Source of the DNA: Thiohalomonas sp963783235
GTDB taxonomy: Bacteria > Pseudomonadota > Gammaproteobacteria > Thiohalomonadales > Thiohalomonadaceae
DNA length: 64,000 nt
Assembly: GCA_963783235.1 (NCBI GenBank)
Contig: CAWAMN010000001.1
Span: 372,001 to 436,000, forward strand
Reading direction: 5' to 3'
The translations under genes and the position numbers were made by a program. Within the stretch, counting starts at the first letter, position 1. The number at the start of each line of letters is the position of its first letter. Shown in pieces: positions 41,966 through 51,129 of the stretch. A model generated the notes under the pieces. It was not told the origin of the DNA, made no database searches, and saw only the letters and a list, made by a program, of their open reading frames with translations.

Positions 41966-42937
41966 ATGGCGCTGGAGTCGCTTATCCCGGCCGAATGGAG
42001 CCGCCAGGTCGCCGCGGCCCCCGGGCCGGAATTCTGGTTCGGAACCGTGCTGGTGATCGGTGTGGCCGCCGCGGCACTGTATGGCGTTTTCCGGTTCATC
42101 CACCGTGCCCGGATCATCGAGGATACTCCGACATCGAAGGTGCGCTCGGCCCATCAGGGCTACGTGGAACTGATCGGCCGGGGCGAACTGATGGCGGGCA
42201 CGCCCATCATTGCCCCCCTGACGGGCAGTCACTGCACCTGGTACCGCTTCAAGGTTGAAAAACGGGAGCGGACCACGGACAGTCGCGGCCATTCCCGCAC
42301 GCGTTGGCGTACCGTTCGCTCCGGTGTCAGTGACGAGCTGTTTTTGCTGCGGGACGACACCGGAACCTGCATCATCGACCCCGATGGGGCCGAGGTGACG
42401 CCCTCGAAAAAGGATGCCTGGTACGGAAACAGTGGCGACTGGGGTGGGGGAATGCCCCGGAAAACCAGCGGTTTCGCGGGACTGGCGGGCGGGAGTTATC
42501 GCTACACGGAAGAGCGCATGCAGGCGGGGGACTCGCTCTACGCGATCGGTCTGTTCCGCACCGTCGGCGGTAGCTCGGAAGCACCCAACACCGCCCGCGA
42601 CATCAGGGAACTGTTGCGCTCCTGGAAGCAGGATCAACAGACGCTGGTGGAACGCTTCGACCATAACGGTGACGGCATGGTGGATGCCTCCGAATGGGAT
42701 TCGGCCCGCCGGGAGGCGCGGCGCGAAGTGAAGCAAATGCAAAAAGAGCACTCCGTACAACCGGTCCACAACCTCCTCGGTCACCCCAGCGACGGGCGTC
42801 GCCCCTATATCCTTTCCGTTCTGCCTCAAGACCAGATTGCCCGCCGCTACCGTTGGGCCTCGGTCGGTTCGCTCACCGCCTTTATCCTCCTCGGAAGTAT
42901 CGGCTCCTGGCTGTTGACCGTCCGCTTCGGCGCCTGA
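41966..42937 (+). CDS. GIDE-domain membrane protein with an EF-hand loop
   Basis: This 323-residue protein has membrane segments near 24-44 and 293-318, flanking a large domain. RSAHQGYVELIGRGELM and TGSHCTWYRFKVEKR (about 60-100) match the GIDE domain found in eukaryotic MUL1-type ligases and in bacterial LemA partners. The bacterial protein lacks a RING. Unusually, a canonical EF-hand loop DHNGDGMVDASE lies at about 232-243, before the second membrane segment. It is 4 bp after lemA, so the two should be co-expressed and may interact. Confidence 0.8.
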   Translation: MALESLIPAEWSRQVAAAPGPEFWFGTVLVIGVAAAALYGVFRFIHRARIIEDTPTSKVRSAHQGYVELIGRGELMAGTPIIAPLTGSHCTWYRFKVEKRERTTDSRGHSRTRWRTVRSGVSDELFLLRDDTGTCIIDPDGAEVTPSKKDAWYGNSGDWGGGMPRKTSGFAGLAGGSYRYTEERMQAGDSLYAIGLFRTVGGSSEAPNTARDIRELLRSWKQDQQTLVERFDHNGDGMVDASEWDSARREARREVKQMQKEHSVQPVHNLLGHPSDGRRPYILSVLPQDQIARRYRWASVGSLTAFILLGSIGSWLLTVRFGA

Positions 42938-42947
42938 CTGACGGTGC

Positions 42948-43589
42948 TCAGCGGCCCAACTGACTCCCGAGTGCGTGGGTATAGAGTACGATCGAAGGAA
43001 GCTGCATGCCCATCAGCAGGCCGTCGTAAACGAGATCCTGGAAACCGTGCCGCTCGGAGAGCCTGTCCAGTCGTCCACCGATGTGGTGAGCCATCCGGGA
43101 GGCGCTGAATGGGGCGAGGACGCTGAAGAGGGCCATCGCCGTGAGCACACCCATACCGGGCCAATAACTGATTTCCGGGATTCCCAGGGGTGGTGCGGCC
43201 CAACTGAAGACCACCGCCGCAAGGAGCATGCCCTGTATCGGCAGGATGACGGGCCGTCTACCGACAATGGGGACCAGCGGTAGCGCCAGGGTCAGCAATA
43301 AAGAGAGACTGATTAGCCGGTTGAGGCGTCCCGACCCGGTCGAAAGCAAGGTGTTCAAGGGGGGCGCCTCGGCCGTTCCAAAAAGCGGGGGGTAGGCGGC
43401 GAGTATGAAGATCCCCATCGCCGCGGCGCGCCCCAACGGCAGCAGAAAACGATCGGCAAGGATGTGACCATGCTCCGGATCGCGGGCACGGATCTGCGCG
43501 GCCATCCATTCCACCAGTACAACGGCGCCGGCATAGAGTAACAGGCCGAAAAGAACCGGGCCCGACAGCAGAATCTCAAGCAGGCTCAT
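42948..43589 (-). CDS. Integral membrane protein, function unknown
   Basis: This 213-residue protein has five to six hydrophobic segments (for example FGLLLYAGAVVLVEW, ISLSLLLTLALPLVPIV and GMLLAAVVFSWAAPPLG). No charged active-site motif is obvious and I do not recognise a family. The ATG at 43589 overlaps the stop of the kinase gene upstream by four bases, so the two may be translationally coupled. Confidence 0.65.
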   Translation of the reverse strand: MSLLEILLSGPVLFGLLLYAGAVVLVEWMAAQIRARDPEHGHILADRFLLPLGRAAAMGIFILAAYPPLFGTAEAPPLNTLLSTGSGRLNRLISLSLLLTLALPLVPIVGRRPVILPIQGMLLAAVVFSWAAPPLGIPEISYWPGMGVLTAMALFSVLAPFSASRMAHHIGGRLDRLSERHGFQDLVYDGLLMGMQLPSIVLYTHALGSQLGR

Positions 43590-45142
43590 TCCTCCACGAG
43601 ACCCGTTTTCACCCGCTCGATAATTCGGGCGGCTTCGAGCGGTTGGGAGGTATCGATGGGGATCACGGGCTCTTCCGGGGCCGGTTCGCTCGCGCTCGCG
43701 AGTTGGTGTTCGAGCACAGCGATGTCGGCTTCCGATGCATCGGTTCTTTCGGAATGGCGCTTGGCTACCCGCTCGCGGAGCACCGGTTCGGGGGCATGGG
43801 CCTGGACGATGGCGAATGGCACCCTGAGTCGCCGGGCCAGCCGGGCAAACCGATCCCGGTCCGACCTTTCGAGAAAGGTGGCGTCCACCAGCGTGGGTGT
43901 GCCGCCGGCCAGGAGTTGTTCGGCTATCGTCTCCAGCCGGTCATAGGTACGGCGGGTCGCTTCCGAAGTGTAGATGCCGCCGCCCCGTACCGATTCGGAA
44001 TCGGCATCGGGGGCCAGGCCGAAGAGGCGTTTGCGCTCGACATCGGAGCGCACGCGGACGGCCCCGAGGCGCTCGGTGAGCGGTTGGCTCAAGGTCGTTT
44101 TGCCGGAGCCGGTCAGGCCGCAAGTCACCAGCAGGAAGGGCTTCGGATCCCGGGTAAAGCGGCGGGCCAGGGTAATATAGGAGTCAAGTTCCGAGCGGCT
44201 TTGCGTATCGTGATCCACCTGGGAGAGTCGGATCGCGGCGACCTTGGCCCGCACCATCGCCCGATACACCTGATAGAAGCGCAGCAGCGCCACGCCGCCG
44301 AAATCGCCGGTCCACTCGAGATAGTCGTTCAAAAAACGCCAGGCCAGCGGTTCATGACCCCGGTCGGCAAGGTCCATGGTCAGAAAGGCGATCTCGCTGA
44401 TGGTGTCGATGAAACGGAGTTGGGGGTTGAATTCGATTCCGTCAAATGCCTGAGGTTGGCCGTTACGGAACACGATGTTGTTGAGGTGGAGATCGCCGTG
44501 GCATTCGCGGACAAAGCCGGCACGTTGGCGCTTGGTCAACCATCCCTGATTTTTTTCGTAGTATCTTTGCGTCCACTGCTCGAGTTCCGATAGGGGTTGC
44601 GGCGGCTCGGCCAATAGCCGGCGGACTTGCTGAAAGTTCTGCGCCATCGGCGCAAAAACCGATGCCGCATCGCCGTAGTCCATGGTTCCGGTCAGTCCGA
44701 TGTGAAATGCTGCGATCCGCGCCGCCAGCGCATCGATATGCTCTGGCTGCAGGCGACCCTCCATCAGCATGCGGCTCATCAGTTCATCTTCGGAGAAGCG
44801 AAGCATCTTCACCGCGAACTCCACGGCCGGCTCGCCCCCGAAAGCGATGCCCGTCGGCGTCTCGGTGACGCTCACCGCCTCCAGATAGAGATCGGGGGCC
44901 GTTCTTCGGTTGAGGCGCAGCTCTTCAGCGCAGAAGCGTTTTCGTCTTTCCAGGGTCGAATAATCGAGAAACCCGAAATCCACCGGGCGTTTGAACTTGT
45001 AGGCATGGGGGCCCGCAAGGAGGACTCGGGAAATATGGGTTTCGATGATCCGGACGGAGTTGTCCCCCAATGCGGCCCGGCACGAGTTCGCCAGGGCCTG
45101 CACCCGTTCGGCCTGTTGCTTGTCTTCCGCTTCCAACGCCAT
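43586..45142 (-). CDS. Aminoglycoside-phosphotransferase-like kinase fused to an AAA-type ATPase domain
   Basis: This 518-residue protein has two parts. Residues about 20-300 form an APH/ChoK-type kinase with ECHGDLHLNNIVF near 213-225 (catalytic Asp) and FDGIEFNP/FIDTISEIAFLTMDL near 233-258 (metal Asp). Residues about 335-510 form a P-loop kinase with GLTGSGKTT at 342-350, a gluconate/polynucleotide-kinase-like fold. This two-domain architecture is widespread in bacteria, and its substrate is unknown. It overlaps the membrane protein gene downstream by four bases and is divergent from the 45.2-kb gene. Confidence 0.85.
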   Translation of the reverse strand: MALEAEDKQQAERVQALANSCRAALGDNSVRIIETHISRVLLAGPHAYKFKRPVDFGFLDYSTLERRKRFCAEELRLNRRTAPDLYLEAVSVTETPTGIAFGGEPAVEFAVKMLRFSEDELMSRMLMEGRLQPEHIDALAARIAAFHIGLTGTMDYGDAASVFAPMAQNFQQVRRLLAEPPQPLSELEQWTQRYYEKNQGWLTKRQRAGFVRECHGDLHLNNIVFRNGQPQAFDGIEFNPQLRFIDTISEIAFLTMDLADRGHEPLAWRFLNDYLEWTGDFGGVALLRFYQVYRAMVRAKVAAIRLSQVDHDTQSRSELDSYITLARRFTRDPKPFLLVTCGLTGSGKTTLSQPLTERLGAVRVRSDVERKRLFGLAPDADSESVRGGGIYTSEATRRTYDRLETIAEQLLAGGTPTLVDATFLERSDRDRFARLARRLRVPFAIVQAHAPEPVLRERVAKRHSERTDASEADIAVLEHQLASASEPAPEEPVIPIDTSQPLEAARIIERVKTGLVEE

Positions 45143-45176
45143 GCAAAATAGTGGTTTTTATCCGGGACGCCAGTGA

Positions 45177-45737
45177 TTGTACGATACACTGGATAAGGCG
45201 TGGACGGGCGTCGGTAAAACGGGCAGGGCATTGGGCATCTATTCGGTAGACAAACTGATGGCGGAGACGCGCCGACTTGCCGCCGAATATCGGAGGACGA
45301 CCGGCCAGCCGTTGCCCGTGACGGCGGAGATCGCCCGTTATGACGCCGCCAGGCTTCTCGACCTGGAATTGGTCCCGGCAACGCAACCCGGCGGCTATGA
45401 CGCCGTTGGCCGAACCGGTCATCGGAAAGACCGGCAGATTCAGATCAAAGGGCGCGCCATCATCGATGAAAGCAAGTCCGGGCAGCGTATCGGGCAGCTG
45501 AAGATGGAGCAGGAGTGGGACAGCGTCATGCTGGTGCTCCTGGACGAGGATTTCGAGCCCTATGCGATCTACGAAGCCGATCGGGACGAAATCGAGGAAG
45601 CCGTGACGGAGGCGGAGAGTCGCCGTCAGAAGCGGGGGGCCATGTCCGTCGCGCGCTTCAAAATCATCTCCCGGTTGGTCTGGACCCGTGACGAGGGACC
45701 GTTGGACGATGAAATCTGGAGTAACCGGGATCCCTGA
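45177..45737 (+). CDS. Uncharacterised protein (DUF6998-like), possible nuclease fold
   Basis: This protein of up to 186 residues starts from a TTG at 45177; an ATG at 45258 is a shorter alternative. It is mainly alpha/beta with a central stretch GYDAVGRTGHRKDRQIQIKGR (around 74-94). An Asp about 14 residues before a QIKGR beta strand resembles the PD-(D/E)xK nuclease core, where D and (E/Q)xK bind metal. The C-terminal region DFEPYAIYEADRDEIEE is acidic. I cannot assign a function. It sits between the APH/AAA gene (divergent) and the helicase gene (co-directional). Confidence 0.55.
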   Translation: MYDTLDKAWTGVGKTGRALGIYSVDKLMAETRRLAAEYRRTTGQPLPVTAEIARYDAARLLDLELVPATQPGGYDAVGRTGHRKDRQIQIKGRAIIDESKSGQRIGQLKMEQEWDSVMLVLLDEDFEPYAIYEADRDEIEEAVTEAESRRQKRGAMSVARFKIISRLVWTRDEGPLDDEIWSNRDP

Positions 45738-45872
45738 AAAATCCTTTCCGGTACCGCCTCTTTTCCGAAAACATCCGACCCTCGCCCGGTCAGAACACAA
45801 TCGGCCTCGACCTGCCCCGGCACCAAGAGTCGACGCCTTAACTGGAACCTGTTAACCGATCATTTTTCTTCC

Positions 45873-47798
45873 ATGCAGACGCCCAGTGACATCCTGGGGC
45901 CGGACGGGCCCTTCGCCCGGCTACTGTCCGGTTTTTCGCCTCGCCCGCAGCAGCAGGAGATGGCTGACGCCGTTTCCGACGCCATCGAAGGGCGACAGGT
46001 CCTGGTGGCGGAGGCGGGGACGGGCACTGGCAAAACCTTTGCCTATCTCGTGCCCGCCCTGCTATCGGGCGAAAAGGTGATCATCTCCACGGGGACCCGT
46101 AATCTCCAGGACCAGCTCTTCACCAAGGATCTACCGCTGGTGCGGGATGCCCTGGCGCTGCCCATCGAAACCGCGCTGCTCAAGGGAAGAGCGAATTACC
46201 TCTGCCTGCCGCGCCTGGACGCGGCGGTCGAAGAGGGGCGCTTTGCCAGCCGGCGTACTGCCGCCGAGATCCAGGCCGTCAAACGCTGGGCGGCAACCAC
46301 AAGCGCGGGGGACATCGCCGAGCTGACGGCACTGGCGGAGGACTCCCCGGTTTGGCCGATGGTGACCTCGACCGCCGATAACTGCCTGGGTGGAGAGTGC
46401 GATTACTTCAACGACTGTTTCCTGATCAAGGCGCGCCGGGCCGCGCAGGAGGCGGATATCCTGGTGGTCAACCACCATTTGCTGTTTGCCGACATGGCGC
46501 TCAAGGACAGCGGGTTCGGTGAGCTGTTGCCCGGCGCCAACGCCTTCATTCTGGACGAGGCGCATCAGCTCCCGGAGACGGCCTCCAATTTCTTTGGTAC
46601 CAGCGTTACAGGCAATCAGTTGCTGGAACTGGCGCGCGACAGCATCACCGAGGAGTTGCGTGAGGCGGGCGACAGCCGAAGCGTGCGCGGATGTGCAGAG
46701 CCCCTGGAAAAGGCCGTTCGTGACCTGCGCCTGGCCTTCGGAGAGCCATTGCGGCGGGGTCCCTGGAGTGAGGTGATGGCGCAGGTGCTGCCGGTTGCGA
46801 AGGTTGCCGCTGCCCGCCTGGAGGAATTGGGCGATGCCCTGGAGCAACTCTCGGAGCGAGGCAAGGGGCTGGAGGCGTGCGCCCGTCGAGCGACGGAGCT
46901 GTCGGAGCGTTTCGATCAGCTGGTTTCCGAATCTCCTGTGGAGGGTTACATCCATTGGTTCGAGACGCACAAGCGCTCGTTTGGCGTGAACCTGACGCCG
47001 CTGGAGGTGGACCAGGTCTTCCGGGAGCAGCTGGAGCGCTTCCCGCAGGCCTGGATTATGACTTCCGCCACACTGGCGGTGCGGGAGGATTTCAGCCATT
47101 TCACCCGGCGGCTCGGCATCGATGATGCCGTCACCCGCCGCTGGGAAAGCCCTTACGACTTCGCCCGACAGGCGGTTCTGTACGTCCCGCCGGGGATCCC
47201 GGAGCCGCCTGCCAGCGATTACACCGCAGCGGTGGTTGAACGGGCGGTGCCGGTGATCGAAGCCGCCGGGGGACGTACCTTCATGCTGTTCACCAGCCAC
47301 CGGGCCTTGCGCGAAGCGGCGGAACTGCTCGAAGATCGTTTCGACTATCCACTACTGATTCAGGGCGATGCGCCTCGGGCCAGGTTGCTGGAGCGCTTTC
47401 GGGAACTCGGCAATGCGGTACTGCTGGGCACCGGCAGTTTCTGGGAGGGAGTGGATGTGCGCGGGGAGGCACTCTCCTGCGTGGTCATCGACAAACTCCC
47501 GTTCGCCTCGCCGGGCGACCCGGTGCTGCAGGCACGCATCGACATCATGCGGGATCAGGGCGCTAATCCGTTTCGGGACCATCAGTTGCCCCAAGCGGTG
47601 ATCAGCCTCAAGCAGGGCGTGGGGCGTCTGATCCGTGACACTGGTGACTACGGTGTGCTGGTGCTGTGCGATCCGAGATTGGGGAGCCGCAGTTATGGGC
47701 GTGTCTTTCTGGAGGCGCTGCCGCCCATGACCCGGACGAGAAAGCTGGAGGTCGTGGAGCGGTTTTTTCGAATCCGGGAAGAGCCGAATTCCGCTTGA
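45873..47798 (+). CDS. DinG/YoaA-type ATP-dependent DNA helicase
   Basis: This 641-residue SF2 (XPD-like) iron-sulfur helicase has Walker A AEAGTGTGKTFAYL near 47-60. An Fe-S cluster is formed by Cys residues in NYLCLPRL, NCLGGECDYFNDC. DEAH is LDEAHQLPET, and the C-terminal motif VI is QGVGRLIR. YoaA-like helicases resolve DNA or DNA-RNA structures during replication stress. Length and Cys spacing are normal. Confidence 0.9.
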   Translation: MQTPSDILGPDGPFARLLSGFSPRPQQQEMADAVSDAIEGRQVLVAEAGTGTGKTFAYLVPALLSGEKVIISTGTRNLQDQLFTKDLPLVRDALALPIETALLKGRANYLCLPRLDAAVEEGRFASRRTAAEIQAVKRWAATTSAGDIAELTALAEDSPVWPMVTSTADNCLGGECDYFNDCFLIKARRAAQEADILVVNHHLLFADMALKDSGFGELLPGANAFILDEAHQLPETASNFFGTSVTGNQLLELARDSITEELREAGDSRSVRGCAEPLEKAVRDLRLAFGEPLRRGPWSEVMAQVLPVAKVAAARLEELGDALEQLSERGKGLEACARRATELSERFDQLVSESPVEGYIHWFETHKRSFGVNLTPLEVDQVFREQLERFPQAWIMTSATLAVREDFSHFTRRLGIDDAVTRRWESPYDFARQAVLYVPPGIPEPPASDYTAAVVERAVPVIEAAGGRTFMLFTSHRALREAAELLEDRFDYPLLIQGDAPRARLLERFRELGNAVLLGTGSFWEGVDVRGEALSCVVIDKLPFASPGDPVLQARIDIMRDQGANPFRDHQLPQAVISLKQGVGRLIRDTGDYGVLVLCDPRLGSRSYGRVFLEALPPMTRTRKLEVVERFFRIREEPNSA

Positions 47799-47876
47799 TG
47801 CGCCTGCGGCCTCGGCGCATGATCCTCTTCCTTGGGGGGAATTGCGTAGCATCGACAAACATTGGGGAGAAAGATC

Positions 47877-48521
47877 ATGCACAGGCTGATTTGGGCTGTG
47901 GCGGGCGGTGCACTGTTGGCATCTACGCCGAGTATGGCCGAAATGGGCAGTGGATGGGGTGCGGCCGCCAAGGTTGGCACCCTGGGTTACGGGGCCGAGG
48001 TGATTAAATCCATTACACCGCAGTTCAATGCCCGTGTAGGCTTCAACACCTTAAGCCGCAGCGACAGTCGCACAGAGGACGGTATCAAGTACGACGCGGA
48101 TTTGGACCTGCAGAACACCACCCTCATCATGGACTGGCATCCGTTTGAGAACGGTTTCCGCATGAGTCTGGGGTACCTGTTCAGCAGCAATGAGCTGGAG
48201 CTTGAATCCGAATCGACCGGGGCCGTCACCATTGGCAACTCCTCCTACGACCTGGATGGTAATTTCGTCAGGGGAACGGTCGCTCTCGGGAGCGGCGCCT
48301 TTGTAGGAATAGGCTACGGAAACGGTGGTCAGAAGGGGTGGAGCTTTGCGGCCGATCTCGGCGTTGTGCTCCAGGGAACCCCGGATGTCGACCTGAATAC
48401 GAATATCACCGGCGGCACCATCGATGCCGATATTCGGGAAGAGGAGAACAACCTCGAAGACGATCTGGACGAATTCGATCGTTACCCCGTCATCAGTGTC
48501 GGGATCTCTTATGGCTTCTGA
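47877..48521 (+). CDS. Outer-membrane beta-barrel protein
   Basis: This 214-residue protein has a signal peptide (about 1-21, ending PSMA). Alternating amphipathic strands (TLGYGAEVIKSI, ARVGFNTL, TLIMDWHPF, FRMSLGYLF) and a C-terminal Phe (VGISYGF) are typical of barrels inserted by BAM. It has an acidic stretch near the end (EEENNLEDDLDEFDRY) that may be a loop. The ATG at 47877 has a GGGGAGAAAG site. The ligand and function are unknown; it resembles the small OmpW/opacity-like barrels. Confidence 0.75.
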   Translation: MHRLIWAVAGGALLASTPSMAEMGSGWGAAAKVGTLGYGAEVIKSITPQFNARVGFNTLSRSDSRTEDGIKYDADLDLQNTTLIMDWHPFENGFRMSLGYLFSSNELELESESTGAVTIGNSSYDLDGNFVRGTVALGSGAFVGIGYGNGGQKGWSFAADLGVVLQGTPDVDLNTNITGGTIDADIREEENNLEDDLDEFDRYPVISVGISYGF

Positions 48522-48527
48522 CGCAAT

Positions 48528-48556
48528 GCCCGGGAGTCGATCTCCCGGGCTGCTTT
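48528..48556 (+). terminator. Rho-independent terminator of the outer-membrane protein gene
   Basis: GCCCGGGAG (48528-48536) pairs perfectly with CTCCCGGGC (48542-48550) over a five-base loop and is followed by a short T tract. It begins six bases after the stop codon of the barrel gene. Confidence 0.75.
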
Positions 48557-48565
48557 GATCCCGCT

Positions 48566-49243
48566 ATGAAACTGATTGCCTTGGAAACGGCCACCGAAGC
48601 GTGCTCGGCGGCCCTGTATAACGACGGTGATATTGCTCAGCGCTGCACGGTTCAGCCGCGTGGTCACGCCGATCTGATCCTGGAAATGATCAATGAGCTG
48701 CTCTCGGAGGCCGGATTCAAGCTTCGGGATTTGGACGGACTGGCGTTCGGTCGCGGACCGGGTGCCTTTACCGGTGTGCGAATCGCCATCGGTGTGGTTC
48801 AGGGACTGGCATTCGGCGCCGAACTACCGGTTGTGCCGGTTTCCACCCTGCACGCGTTGGCTCAGGGAGCTTTCCGTGAGCAGGGGCACGGACGGGTGTT
48901 GGCCGCCATCGATGCCCGCATGGGAGAGGTTTATTGGGGCGTCTTCGAGAAAGGTGCTGCCGCTCTTCTGGAGCCGGCGGGCGGGGAGGGTGTCTATGCG
49001 CCGGATGCCGTGCCGCGTCCGGCGGAGAATGGCTGGTTTGGAGTCGGTACCGGTTGGGGTACCTACGCCGAAGCTCTTGCCGCGCACCTCGGCCGGAGCA
49101 TCCTCAGCGATGGCGAGCGGCTCCCAAGCGCACGGGATATCGCGGCCCTGGCTGTGCCGGTGCTCGACCGGGGCGAGGGTCTTCCGGCCGAAAAGGCCCT
49201 TCCCGTTTACCTGCGGGATCAGGTCGCTCGCAAGTCCGCCTGA
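48566..49243 (+). CDS. tsaB: tRNA threonylcarbamoyladenosine synthesis protein TsaB
   Basis: This 225-residue ASKHA-fold protein forms the TsaBDE complex that makes t6A37 in tRNAs. MKLIALETATEACSAAL and FGRGPGAFTGVRIAIGVVQGLA are family hallmarks. It binds TsaD and has lost catalytic residues itself. The ATG at 48566 was chosen over a long upstream extension. tsaD and tsaE are elsewhere. Confidence 0.92.
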   Translation: MKLIALETATEACSAALYNDGDIAQRCTVQPRGHADLILEMINELLSEAGFKLRDLDGLAFGRGPGAFTGVRIAIGVVQGLAFGAELPVVPVSTLHALAQGAFREQGHGRVLAAIDARMGEVYWGVFEKGAAALLEPAGGEGVYAPDAVPRPAENGWFGVGTGWGTYAEALAAHLGRSILSDGERLPSARDIAALAVPVLDRGEGLPAEKALPVYLRDQVARKSA

Positions 49244-49290
49244 AGACCCACGGCGTCCCCACTCAATGACTGCTCCTCGCCCCGCGCAAT

Positions 49291-49950
49291 CTAGTCAACC
49301 GCCCCCGCCCCGTGCAGCAGCTCGGCCACCGCCTCGGCCATGAGGCGATAGCCCGCGGCATTGGGGTGGATGCGGTCGGATTTCAGATCGCTGTCCGATT
49401 CCACAGCCGGGATAATGTCCGGCTCCAGCGGAACCTGCGTCGACCTGGCGAGCTCGCCGTACAGCGGCTCACTCTCCATCAGGAACAGTTTCGGTCTGGG
49501 GACACCGAGGAGCACCACTTCGACGTCCTTCGCCCGGGCGAGCTCGATCATCTGTCGGAGGTTATCGGCGAGGCGATCGGCACCGCGGTTCCGCAGCAGG
49601 TCGTTGCCGCCATGACAGAGGAGCAGGAGGTCGGGCCGGTATTGCTTCAGGAGATGCGGAAGGCGCTTTAACCCCTCACCGCTGAGTTCTCCGGGTACAC
49701 CGGCATTGATGACCCGCCGATCGATGAGCTGCTCGAGCACCGCCGGATAGCTCTCCTCCCGCTTGGCGCCGGTGCCGTGGGTGAGACTGTCTCCGAAGGC
49801 GAGGATGACCGCATCGCGGCTAAGGGGCCGGAGCCTTGGCTGCTCGCTGCAGGCAGCGAGCAGGAGCGCGATGGCGAATACGAAGGCGCCGTTCTTAAAC
49901 CACCAGGTCCAGTTGCTGCACCGTTCCCGCACTACCGTTTTCCCGCACAT
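49291..49950 (-). CDS. GDSL/SGNH-family esterase lipoprotein
   Basis: This protein is about 219 residues from the ATG at 49950 (a GTG at 49932 is the alternative). It has a lipoprotein signal (FAIALLLAACS). Block I is FGDSLTHGTG (catalytic Ser), block III is GGNDLLRN, and DRIHPNAAGY supplies the Asp-His pair. It resembles the TesA/arylesterase group. Its 5' end overlaps the preceding gene by about 56 bp in a different frame, so translation is likely coupled. The substrate is not predictable. Confidence 0.85.
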   Translation of the reverse strand: MCGKTVVRERCSNWTWWFKNGAFVFAIALLLAACSEQPRLRPLSRDAVILAFGDSLTHGTGAKREESYPAVLEQLIDRRVINAGVPGELSGEGLKRLPHLLKQYRPDLLLLCHGGNDLLRNRGADRLADNLRQMIELARAKDVEVVLLGVPRPKLFLMESEPLYGELARSTQVPLEPDIIPAVESDSDLKSDRIHPNAAGYRLMAEAVAELLHGAGAVD

Positions 49951-50959
49951 ACAGACCCGTCGAGCGTACCGCGCCCTGCAGGGCGTTGTCAGCATCCTTG
50001 AGTGCGAATGCCGACTCGATATGTCCCAGATAGAGTGCACCGATGCCCTTGTCGCCCAGCCCGACCAGACGATCGTTGCCGTTGACGTCTCGGGACCAGA
50101 TACGCAGCCGGTCGTAAATCGAATCGGATTCGTCGATCCAGCCATTGCCGTCTTCGTCGAAACGAGTAAGCTCCCGGAAGCCGTCGCCGGAGCGGGCGCC
50201 GAACAGCTCCGAGCCGTCGTTGATGGTGCCGTCATCGTTGCGGTCCAGGGCGAGGAAACCGCTCCCCGGCCCCACGAAGCGGACCTGATCCGTACGGCCG
50301 TCCAGGTCCAGATCGAAGGCGAAGCGCTCAACCGTCAACTCGGCGGCATGGCCGCCGAAATTGATCACCAGGGGATCCTTCAGCCGGACCGCGTCGCCGG
50401 CCCTGAGGCTGAGCGCACTCTCCCGAAGGAATTCGCGGCTCATGGCCACCTCGACACTGAAGGTGATCTCACGGCCGTCGGCGGTCTGAATCACTCCCTC
50501 GGCGCTGACCGTCGCTCGCTCCGCTTCGTAGTGGGACTCGTAACGGTCATAGGACAGGCTCCATCCCAGCCTTTGCTCCGGGCGGTTCTCCTGCTCGTGG
50601 GCTTCGCGGAGTGCTTCGGCATTGTTTGCCAGTTCCCCCTCCGCTTGGGCATCGTGAATATCTTCGGGTCGGAAAAGGCGAATCTCGCGGCCGGTGAGCC
50701 GCTCCAAAATCGCTTTGATCAGTGAAATCTCCAACGCATCGGAGGCCGTGAAGTTGGCTGATTCCAGCTTTGCCTCCACGGAGACGGGCTGGAGCCGACG
50801 GGCCTGGGGGGAAAGAGAGAGTTCGCCTTCAGTCTCGGTGGCGTCTCTGACGAAACGGCGGGGCGTTTCCACCGTCACTTGTAGTGATTCTCGGCGTATG
50901 TGGCGTTCGACCCTTTCGTGAGAGCTGGTCAGGGCGATACGGGATGCGGTGATCTCCAT
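49895..50959 (-). CDS. Large protein with EF-hand/RTX-like calcium-binding region
   Basis: This 354-residue protein starts at an ATG (50959) with a GGAGG site. The N-terminal half is charged and helical and has no recognised domain. The C-terminal part has FDLDLDGRTDQVRFVGPGSGFLALDRNDDGTINDGSELFG and RFDEDGNGWIDESD, EF-hand-like loops of a dockerin/VCBS type found in many proteobacterial proteins. No signal peptide is seen, so its location is uncertain. The ORF overlaps the esterase gene downstream. Confidence 0.7.
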   Translation of the reverse strand: MEITASRIALTSSHERVERHIRRESLQVTVETPRRFVRDATETEGELSLSPQARRLQPVSVEAKLESANFTASDALEISLIKAILERLTGREIRLFRPEDIHDAQAEGELANNAEALREAHEQENRPEQRLGWSLSYDRYESHYEAERATVSAEGVIQTADGREITFSVEVAMSREFLRESALSLRAGDAVRLKDPLVINFGGHAAELTVERFAFDLDLDGRTDQVRFVGPGSGFLALDRNDDGTINDGSELFGARSGDGFRELTRFDEDGNGWIDESDSIYDRLRIWSRDVNGNDRLVGLGDKGIGALYLGHIESAFALKDADNALQGAVRSTGLYVRENGSAGTVQQLDLVV

Positions 50960-51129
50960 CGGTCGTCCTCCCCGTCTATCTGTTAACCCGCAATAGCGGG
51001 CAGATCGGGGAAAACTTAAGTAAGCAGCCTGTATCGGCAGGGGGGCTGCGTACTTTAATGTTTTCAGGCCACGGAGCAGACACAAAAAGCCAAGGAAATA
51101 CTTCGTGTTCTCAGTGGCTATAGCCCGTG

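Noticed and set aside
44925..45800. 291-codon minus-strand frame across the 45.2-kb gene
   Set aside because: Overlaps two better-supported genes, has no family motif and no good ribosome site.
46131..47300. 389-codon minus-strand frame opposite the helicase gene
   Set aside because: A shadow of the GC-rich helicase gene; no domain or start signal.
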